Source of the DNA: Anaerolineae bacterium
GTDB taxonomy: Bacteria > Chloroflexota > Anaerolineae > UBA4142
Assembly (NCBI GenBank): GCA_027457205.1
Contig: DAIDTM010000369.1
Location: 1 to 10,947 of the forward strand
DNA length: 10,947 bases
Reading direction: 5' to 3'
Below, piece by piece: positions 6,898-10,947 of this stretch; position 1 is the first letter of the stretch, and the number at the start of each line of letters is the position of its first letter. The position numbers and the translations under genes were made by a program. The notes under the pieces are model-generated. The model was not told where the DNA came from, searched no databases, and saw only the letters and a program-made list of their open reading frames with translations.

Positions 6898-7596
6898 TTA
6901 TCTCCACTGCACTTTGACGACGCGCCGCTCGCCTTCAAAATCGATGTACGCGACGCGCTTGTTCGCAATGCCGTACTCGAAGAGTTTCTTGACGAGCAGC
7001 GCGTCTGCCATGCAGTACTGCTCCAGTCGCTCCTGGAACCAGCGACCGAGTTCGTTGACGCGCTGCGCGCCCTCCTGATCGCCGACATCGGTGAGCGCGT
7101 AGGGCCAGCGATCGCGCAGCGTGGCGGCAAGCCGATTCCACACGACGGCTTGCGGACCGCTCGCCATCTTCTGCTTGCCGAGCGATCCTTCCGCGAGCGC
7201 GGCGAGACTGACGCGATGTCCGAGCCGCGCTTCCAAGTCCGCGAGCAGATCGAAGCAGCGCGCGTCGAGCATTTTCTTCAAGTCCTCTGGCGCGTCCGGC
7301 AACGGCTTTTCGATCTTGTGCTTGCCGGTGATCGGGTCGAACGATTCGCGCACAGGGCGCTCCGGCGACCACGCGAGCACTGCGTTGTCAAAGTGCTTGA
7401 TGCTAAAGCCGATGATGCGCTCGTGCAGCAACAGGTGTTCGGCGAGTTCGCCGGTGTTGTGGAAGAACTGCTCGCCGTGGCATTCGCACCACGTCGCGCC
7501 GACGGACATGTGCAGCGTGCGGATCGCCGCGTCCGGGTCGGTTGCGTTCTGGTCGAGCAGCTCTTTGGTTTCGATGTCGTAGAAGATGTCGGACAT
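6898..7596 (-). CDS. DEDDy-type 3'-5' exonuclease / RNase H-like domain protein
   Basis: 232 aa from the ATG at 7596; a TTG two codons upstream is less likely. Exonuclease motifs: Exo I FYDIET with Asp7 and Glu9, Exo II IIGFSIKHFDNAVL with Asp70, and Exo III QYCMADALLVKKL with Tyr194 and Asp198 (the Y-x3-D form). The layout resembles the predicted RNase H-like exonucleases found alone or fused to helicases (YprB-type), which degrade DNA or RNA ends in the cytosol. Only a weak GGA precedes the start. The start lies 2 nt after the stop of the truncated integrase remnant, so a rearrangement joined the two just upstream of this gene and may have removed its native promoter. The fold call is good; the substrate is unknown. 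Confidence 0.72.
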   Translation of the reverse strand: MSDIFYDIETKELLDQNATDPDAAIRTLHMSVGATWCECHGEQFFHNTGELAEHLLLHERIIGFSIKHFDNAVLAWSPERPVRESFDPITGKHKIEKPLPDAPEDLKKMLDARCFDLLADLEARLGHRVSLAALAEGSLGKQKMASGPQAVVWNRLAATLRDRWPYALTDVGDQEGAQRVNELGRWFQERLEQYCMADALLVKKLFEYGIANKRVAYIDFEGERRVVKVQWR

Positions 7597-7598
7597 AT

Positions 7599-7754
7599 TC
7601 AATCCAATGGACTGCGGACGGCGAGTTTATGAAAACGGATAAACCGTAGAATCCACTGAACGTAGGTTTCTTCGGTTTTGGATGAATAATGTTTGAGTTG
7701 TAAATTTTCTCGAACTTTGTCCATCAGGCGCGGACGCCCAGCGTGTTGTTCCAT
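7599..7754 (-). pseudogene. intI: Truncated integron integrase, N-terminal remnant
   Basis: 51 codons from ATG 7754 (alternative ATG at 7724). The segment DKVRENLQLKHYSSKTEETY followed by VQWILRFIRFHK is the N-terminal core-binding (SAM-like) helix pair of IntI tyrosine recombinases; IntI family proteins have the same pattern (hYs.kTeeaYv.Wi.rfi.FH). Normal IntI is ~320 aa. Here similarity stops after RFHK at about 7626, followed by the unrelated tail LAVRSPLD and a stop. The catalytic Arg, His and Tyr and the attC-binding insert are absent, so it cannot recombine. Its minus orientation, divergent from the plus-strand cassettes with a promoter and recombination site between, is the standard integron layout. 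A deletion or an assembly junction near 7600-7630 explains the truncation. Confidence 0.72.
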
Positions 7755-7773
7755 GGTTTTCTCTAGGAAGGTC

Positions 7774-7801
7774 TTGACAGCCAGGTGTATTGGCTTATAC
7801 T
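7774..7801 (+). promoter_or_regulatory. Putative cassette promoter Pc
   Basis: A perfect -35 TTGACA (7774-7779), a 16-nt spacer and a 5/6 -10 TATACT (7796-7801) point toward the cassettes. The position between the intI start and the first recombination site is where Pc promoters lie in mobile and chromosomal integrons. A small dyad TGCC-TTCCA-GGCA (7801-7813) overlaps the start region. On the opposite strand TATAAG overlaps the -10 and could belong to the old intI promoter. Confidence 0.7.
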
Positions 7802-7835
7802 GCCTTCCAGGCAAAAGAAAGAGTGGAAAAAATCC

Positions 7836-7894
7836 GCCTAACATCCCTGTACGGCGTATTATACAGAATCTTTCCGTATAAGCAATAGTTGGGC
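7836..7894 (+). other. First recombination site of the integron (attC-like, in the attI position)
   Basis: 59 bp with the four-box attC layout: R'' GCCTAAC (7836-7842), L'' TGTACGG (7848-7854), L' CCGTATA (7874-7880) and R' GTTGGGC (7888-7894). R''/R' match 6 of 7 in inverted sense, L''/L' also 6 of 7, with spacers of 5 and 7 nt. Crossover would fall between G7888 and T7889, where the first cassette begins. An attI usually lacks this full symmetry, so this is either a geneless-cassette attC or an attC that now borders intI. Confidence 0.68.
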
Positions 7895-8491
7895 GGCGCA
7901 AGCACATCATACGAGGACACTACGCGTAAAGTAATATTTACTATGTCGGTATCCGTCGATGGCTTCATCGAAACAGCTAGCGGCGATATAAGCTGGTCTT
8001 CACCCGACCCTGAATTGCAGCATCACGTCATCGATCGGGAGAGCGCAATCGATACTCATCTGTACGGACGGCGACTGTACGAAAACATGGTTGCATATTG
8101 GCCAACAGCAGATGAAAATCCTTCAGCACCAAAATTCGTAATCGAATATGCTCGAATCTGGAAGGAAAAAAGGAAAATCGTATTTTCGAAGACGCTTACT
8201 CAAGTTGGCGGGACTTGTGAATTATTCAGAGGGGATATCCCGGAAGAGATCAAGAAGCTCAAAGCACAACCGGGAAAAGACATGTTTGTCGGCGGTCCTC
8301 ATCTGGCTTCGACCTTCATGAAACTCCGCTTGATCGATGAATATTGGCTCTACGTCAACCCTATTATTCTTGGGGGCGGCAAACCGATGTTTCCGCACCT
8401 GGGCGACAGGATCAATCTCAAGCTCATTGAAACACGTCGATTTGGTTCCGGGGTCGTTCTACTCAAATTAGCAAACAAGGGCGCCGCCTAA
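7889..8491 (+). CDS. Cassette 1: RibD C-terminal / dihydrofolate-reductase family protein
   Basis: Frame of 200 codons from TTG 7889. The family core starts later: RKVIFTMSVSVDGFIE, then YGRRLYENMVAYWP, KIVFSKTL, GKDMFVGGPHLASTFMKLRL and IDEYWLYVNPIILGGGKPMF. This is the RibD-C fold of small NADPH-dependent reductases, common as integron cassettes; the natural substrate is usually unknown. The start is uncertain: TTG 7889 lies in the R' box with no RBS; ATG 7943 would delete strand 1; an ACG at 7922 sits exactly where the family Met normally precedes R-K-V and has GAGGA 4 nt upstream. The TAA stop lies inside the R'' box of the next attC, a compact cassette arrangement. Pc lies 88 nt upstream and should drive it. 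Confidence 0.85.
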   Translation: MGGASTSYEDTTRKVIFTMSVSVDGFIETASGDISWSSPDPELQHHVIDRESAIDTHLYGRRLYENMVAYWPTADENPSAPKFVIEYARIWKEKRKIVFSKTLTQVGGTCELFRGDIPEEIKKLKAQPGKDMFVGGPHLASTFMKLRLIDEYWLYVNPIILGGGKPMFPHLGDRINLKLIETRRFGSGVVLLKLANKGAA

Positions 8492-8609
8492 CACCGCGTG
8501 CAGCGGACGGGGCTGTCGCCCCTTTCAACGCGGTTAGCTTGCCAGAGAGCACACATTTCGATTAAGCAGACTTGTCCATTCGCCCCGCCGCTAACGCCTT
8601 CCGTTGGGC
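8486..8609 (+). other. attC site of cassette 1
   Basis: 124 bp from R'' GCCTAAC (8486-8492) to R' GTTGGGC (8603-8609). L'' at 8496-8506 (GCGTGCAGCGG) is imperfectly complementary to L' at 8588-8597 (CCGCTAACGC). A perfect GGGGC-TGTC-GCCCC hairpin is at 8509-8522. The left half alone (8486-8539) also resembles a short attC ending in GTTAGCT, so the site may be composite. Confidence 0.78.
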
Positions 8610-8636
8610 AGCACAAAGATAGGAGGTTCCCCAGCC

Positions 8637-9101
8637 ATGCGTCACAACCGTGAGGAAGTTATCAAACGAACTATCCGAGAGTTTGAACTTCTTGATCAGG
8701 TCGTTGCCAACCTTACCAACGAAGAATGGAATCGATTGTTGCACCGCCCTGAATCCAAAGACCTCTGGACAGTCAAAGATGCACTCGCTCACATTACCCA
8801 TTGGAAGGCCGATGTTGCCCGTTCCGCCAGGAGACAGCGTAGACCGATTGAAGAACGCGGGCTCAATATAAACCAGGGAAACCATCTCGTTTACTTACGT
8901 TGGCACAAACACTCTCCACAGAAGGTCTTAGCTTGGCACAGGCAAGTTCAGAAGGATGTTCTGGCTGCTCTGAAAGATGCGCCTGAAGAATGGTTTAGCG
9001 GTAGAGAGCGTGGACCAGATTGGCCTGGCGACCTTGACGGTCATTCCGCCTATCATCGCGTGAAAGATATTGAACGGGCGTTGAATAAGACGGGAAAATG
9101 A
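8637..9101 (+). CDS. Cassette 2: DinB/DfsB-like four-helix bundle protein
   Basis: 154 aa. ATG 8637 has a perfect AGGAGG about 10 nt upstream. The pattern EFELLDQVVANLTNEEW, then LWTVKDALAHITHWKADV (43-60), then DLDGHSAYHRVKDIERAL (132-149) is that of DinB-superfamily proteins, close to the ClbS/DfsB group, with His52, His55, His136 and His140 as possible metal ligands. Members include thiol S-transferases, metal-dependent hydrolases and the colibactin self-resistance protein ClbS; the activity here is not known. It is a soluble, all-helical protein expected in the cytosol. Placement between two attC sites makes it a normal mobile cassette. Its base composition is more AT-rich than the left-side core genes. 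Confidence 0.82.
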   Translation: MRHNREEVIKRTIREFELLDQVVANLTNEEWNRLLHRPESKDLWTVKDALAHITHWKADVARSARRQRRPIEERGLNINQGNHLVYLRWHKHSPQKVLAWHRQVQKDVLAALKDAPEEWFSGRERGPDWPGDLDGHSAYHRVKDIERALNKTGK

Positions 9102-9106
9102 GTGCT

Positions 9107-9234
9107 GCCCAACACCGGCTCCAGCTGACGGGTGGCTACTGGGTGCCCAAAATGAAGTGGCTTGCTTTTCGAGATATATTGAAGAAAGTGTTGCCTTGCC
9201 AGAACCGCCCCGCAGCCAAGCTATTCCGTTGGGC
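9107..9234 (+). other. attC site of cassette 2
   Basis: 128 bp from R'' GCCCAAC (9107-9113) to R' GTTGGGC (9228-9234), fully complementary. Inner arms near 9116-9131 (GGCTCCAGCTGACGGG) and 9210-9222 (CCCGCAGCCAAGC) are imperfectly complementary. The site starts 5 nt after the cassette 2 stop. Its outer text (TGCCCAACA...CCGTTGGGCAG) matches the next two sites. Confidence 0.82.
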
Positions 9235-9260
9235 AGAAGGAACGCATCGGAAACTAACGA

Positions 9261-9776
9261 ATGATATTACCAAAGAAGCGGGACCCCAGGTTCATCACCA
9301 TACGCCGCGGGGGGACGCTCACAGACTCCAACCATCAGCTGCTCGCCCTGTGGGCTGCATTGTGTGCCGAGCATGTCCTTCCGCTATTCGAATCGATGCG
9401 GCCGGATGATCCACGCCCACGTCAGGCGATCGAAGCAGCTCGCGCGTGGACATGTGGGGAACTCAAAATGATGGAAACACGCGCATTAGGCGGTCATGCA
9501 ATGGGTGCAGCGAGGGATTTACATGGAGCGGCGCGTTTTGCCGCATACGCCGCCGGACAGGCGGCAGTGGTGGCGCATGTGGCGGCACACGAGTTAGGCG
9601 CAGCCGCCTATGCCATAAAGGCGGCACGGGCAGCCGTCGTTGAGAGTGAACGGGACAAGGCAGGTCGCTTGGAGTGTCAATGGCAACGTGAGCAGCTGCC
9701 GGATGCGATTCGCGATCTTGTTCTGGACGATCAGCGGTTGCGAAACGAAATCTGCTGGTTCGTATTCGATTGCTGA
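9261..9776 (+). CDS. Cassette 3: Imm5-like putative immunity protein
   Basis: 171 aa. ATG 9261 lies 27 nt after the R' box, with GGAA about 9 nt upstream. The protein opens PKKRDPRFITIRRGGTLTDS and has long Ala-rich helices (76-125: AARDLHGAARFAAYAAGQAA, VAHVAAHELGAAAYAIKAAR) and a conserved end WQREQLPDAIRDLVLDDQRL followed by RNEICW. This matches the family annotated as putative immunity protein Imm5, first described near polymorphic toxins. Such proteins are thought to neutralise a cognate toxin. No toxin gene is seen here, so as a stand-alone cassette it may protect against toxins of other cells. The family call rests on memory of the consensus; the function is inferred. Confidence 0.75.
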   Translation: MILPKKRDPRFITIRRGGTLTDSNHQLLALWAALCAEHVLPLFESMRPDDPRPRQAIEAARAWTCGELKMMETRALGGHAMGAARDLHGAARFAAYAAGQAAVVAHVAAHELGAAAYAIKAARAAVVESERDKAGRLECQWQREQLPDAIRDLVLDDQRLRNEICWFVFDC

Positions 9777-9899
9777 CCGGGCAACCCAGCACGCTGCATC
9801 TGCCCAACACAGCGTGCATCTGACGCTGGGGATTCTGGGGCGATTCCAAGCATTTTTCTCGCTTCGAGTTTTTCCTGCTCCCAAACAGAATCCACGCCT

Positions 9900-9920
9900 G
9901 GTTGTCGAGCCTGTCGAAAC
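9900..9920. repeat. Dispersed TTCGACAGGCTC-type element in the attC loop
   Basis: The stretch around TGTCGAGCCTGTCGA contains TCGA twice around a 5-nt centre. It matches the TTCGACAGGCTCGACAA-type sequence that I know as a frequent dispersed repeat in many bacterial genomes, including Chloroflexota. It lies just outside the CCCCAGCG arm, in the attC3 terminal loop. Confidence 0.5.
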
Positions 9921-9933
9921 ACGCCCCAGCGCA

Positions 9934-9967
9934 ATGCTTCTCCCTTCGGGAGTGCTTCGCGACGCGA
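9934..9967. repeat. Small nested palindromic repeat in the right arm of attC3
   Basis: Two joined palindromes: CTCCC-TTC-GGGAG and GCTTCGCGACGC. The first 20 nt (ATGCTTCTCCCTTCGGGAGT) and the following GTGCTTCGCGACGCGA recur exactly in attC4, where other sequence separates them. The style resembles the small dispersed repeats known from filamentous cyanobacteria. Confidence 0.75.
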
Positions 9968-10046
9968 ACGCAAACCGTTGGGCAGTTCCTTGCAAAACAC
10001 ATATTCGATTTCACCCTTATTTTAATTTTGAACAAGGAGAGTCGTC

Positions 10047-10529
10047 ATGAAAAAAGTAATCCCACAAGATAAGACTACGAAATCAACACCGATAACATTC
10101 CATACCAAAATTCTGAAAACTGGTAAGAACACCACAGGGATAAAAGTTCCCGAAGAGGTTATTGAGAAACTTGGTTCGAACAAGCGACCACTGGTGCGCG
10201 TGACGATTAAGAAATACTCCTATCGCAGTGCGGTGGCTGTGATGGGTGGCAGGTTCATGGTCGGAGTGACTGCCGAGAACCGGCAGGCGGCTGGCATTCA
10301 AGGTGGCGAGGAAGTGGATGTCACGATTGAACTTGATCTGGAACCACGCACCGTCGAAGCACCGAAAGATTTAAGGGTTGCATTAATTAATGCGGGGGCA
10401 CTTGAAGCCTTCGAGAACTCTGCACCTTCAATGCAGAAGGAATATGTCCGACAAGTAGAAGAGGCAAAAGCACAAGAAACCCGCAAGCGACGGATTGCGA
10501 AAATCGTTGAAAAGTTAAGCAAAGATTGA
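10047..10529 (+). CDS. Cassette 4: DUF1905 / YdeI-OmpD-associated family protein
   Basis: 160 aa. ATG 10047 has AGGAG about 8 nt upstream. Residues ~16-98 (TFHTKILKTGKNTTGIKVPE, VRVTIKKYSYRSAVAVMGGR, FMVGVTAENRQAAGIQGGEE, VDVTIELD) are the DUF1905 beta-barrel. Residues ~104-158 (EAPKDLRVALINAGALEAFE, then MQKEYVRQVEEAKAQETRKR followed by RIAKIVEKL) are the C-terminal helical domain called YdeI/OmpD-associated or bacteriocin-protection. Family members have been linked to resistance to antimicrobial peptides, but the mechanism is not established. The 63 nt between the R' box and the ATG are AT-rich (TTTCACCCTTATTTTAATTT) and might hold a weak cassette promoter, though I cannot define boxes. Together with cassette 3 it suggests protective cargo. 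Confidence 0.8.
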   Translation: MKKVIPQDKTTKSTPITFHTKILKTGKNTTGIKVPEEVIEKLGSNKRPLVRVTIKKYSYRSAVAVMGGRFMVGVTAENRQAAGIQGGEEVDVTIELDLEPRTVEAPKDLRVALINAGALEAFENSAPSMQKEYVRQVEEAKAQETRKRRIAKIVEKLSKD

Positions 10530-10614
10530 TATATTTTTCTTCGTTCTTTGCAAACAAAAACTGCCCAACAAAGCGTCCCTGAAGAACACAGGGATAATGC
10601 ACTCTGTCTCGCTT

Positions 10615-10631
10615 CGCTCGCAGAGCGAGCG
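10615..10631. repeat. Palindrome in the left arm of attC4
   Basis: A perfect 7-bp stem CGCTCGC/GCGAGCG closes an AGA loop. It is part of the 56-nt stretch present in attC4 but absent from the equivalent position in attC3, suggesting insertion of a small repeat. Confidence 0.6.
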
Positions 10632-10658
10632 GCTGGACGCTGGGGAGCTCCAGCGCTC

Positions 10659-10722
10659 ATGCTTCTCCCTTCGGGAGTACCCAAAGGGCACGCGTGCTTC
10701 GCGACGCGATCCCCTATGGGGA
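10659..10722. repeat. Extended nested palindromic repeat in the right arm of attC4
   Basis: Starts with the same 20 nt as 9934-9953 and contains GTGCTTCGCGACGCGA (10694-10709), also shared. Between them 17 nt (10679-10695, ACCCAAAGGGCACGCGT) are extra relative to attC3. A further palindrome TCCCC-TAT-GGGGA follows at 10710-10722. The pattern shows palindromes inserted within palindromes. Confidence 0.75.
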
Positions 10723-10800
10723 CGATGTCGCAGACCGTTGGGCTGCTCTCGATCTTCCAATGAGGCTAAAATAAGGAAATTAATACTCAAGGAGAAACAG

Positions 10801-10947
10801 ATGCAACAGGATACGCGATCGACATTAGATGTGATTTATGAGAATTGGCGAGGTTATAACGGAAAGCTGCAAAAATGCGTCGCTCCTCTTGTCATTCGTC
10901 GGGGTATACTGTGCCGGGCATTGTCACCCACAGTACGCCACCGATTG
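10801..10947 (+). CDS. Cassette 5: partial DinB-like protein, cut by the window end
   Basis: 49 codons are visible, open to the window end. AAGGAG lies about 6 nt before the ATG, and the gene starts 57 nt after the R' box of the preceding attC, as expected for a cassette. The N-terminus (MQQDTRSTLDVIYENWRGYN then GKLQKCVAPL) looks like the first helix of DinB-family proteins, which often read IYENWRGYN.KL...APL. After residue 31 (VIRRGILCRALSPTVRHRL) the match weakens, so a frameshift or a diverged loop is possible. Function cannot be judged from this fragment. Confidence 0.5.
   Translation, partial: MQQDTRSTLDVIYENWRGYNGKLQKCVAPLVIRRGILCRALSPTVRHRL

Larger units (their letters stand above)
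9802..9983 (+). other. attC site of cassette 3, enlarged by inserted repeats
   Basis: 182 bp from R'' GCCCAAC (9802-9808) to R' GTTGGGC (9977-9983). A perfect inner stem pairs CGCTGGGG (9824-9831) with CCCCAGCG (9924-9931). The right arm is about 35 nt longer than the left because a palindromic repeat (9934-9967) sits between L' and R'. The loop holds a further dispersed-type element at 9900-9920. It begins 25 nt after the cassette 3 stop. Confidence 0.75.
10563..10743 (+). other. attC site of cassette 4, enlarged by repeats in both arms
   Basis: 181 bp from R'' GCCCAAC (10563-10569) to R' GTTGGGC (10737-10743). Central stem CGCTGG (10638-10643)/CCAGCG (10650-10655) corresponds to the CGCTGGGG/CCCCAGCG stem of attC3. 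About 56 nt (10577-10632) is extra in the left arm compared with attC3, and the right arm carries the shared palindromic repeat plus further palindromes. Confidence 0.75.

Noticed and set aside
7755..7910. Upstream extension of the integrase remnant to 7910
   Set aside because: The extra residues run through Pc and the attC-like site and do not resemble IntI; the start at 7754 or 7724 is preferred.
9098..9409. Plus-strand frame running across attC2
   Set aside because: It crosses the recombination site and the start of the Imm5-like gene in another frame; no coding pattern.
7836..10743. CRISPR array as explanation of the repeated GCCCAAC/GTTGGGC boxes
   Set aside because: Repeats occur as inverted pairs flanking gene-sized segments at irregular distance, which is attC structure, not short regular repeats with spacers.
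10907..10935. TACTGTG/CACAGTA inverted repeat near the window end
   Set aside because: Lies inside the partial DinB-like frame, only 7 bp with a 15-nt loop; no evidence of function.

Overview
The window looks like chromosomal DNA from a Chloroflexota-type bacterium (Anaerolineae-like), probably an environmental assembly. The basis is indirect: a GC-rich, CGCG-rich core, a lipoprotein with a long Thr/Pro linker, a class III aminotransferase of the acetyl-ornithine-aminotransferase-like group, and a folate C1 module. No marker gene fixes the taxonomy.

Left part (55-7596): every gene is on the minus strand. In transcription order they are a DEDDy-type 3'-5' exonuclease, FchA-like methenyl-THF cyclohydrolase, formate-THF ligase (FTHFS), a three-helix membrane protein, a PAP2 phosphatase-like protein, a PLP-dependent class III aminotransferase, a Phd/YefM antitoxin, a VapC-like PIN toxin, and a secreted lipoprotein. 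FchA and FTHFS form a C1 module linking formate, formyl-THF and methenyl-THF. The FTHFS gene is full length and collinear except for one in-frame TGA at the codon that is Cys in the family motif K-C-R.

Right part (7599-10947): an integron. A minus-strand remnant of an integron-integrase gene keeps only the first ~43 residues. It lies beside a plus-strand consensus promoter (TTGACA-16-TATACT) that points into an array of attC-like sites and gene cassettes. The cassettes, all on the plus strand, encode a RibD-C/dihydrofolate-reductase-family protein, a DinB/DfsB-like four-helix protein, an Imm5-like immunity protein, a DUF1905/YdeI-type protein and a partial DinB-like protein cut by the window end. 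With the integrase broken, the array resembles a CALIN that still has its cassette promoter.

The two distal attC sites are unusually long (about 180 bp). They share a core but carry small nested palindromic repeats of the kind dispersed in cyanobacterial and Chloroflexi-type genomes. Several left-side spacers also hold long imperfect dyads. The main points for follow-up are the FTHFS TGA, the truncated-integrase integron with its promoter, and the palindrome-loaded attC sites.
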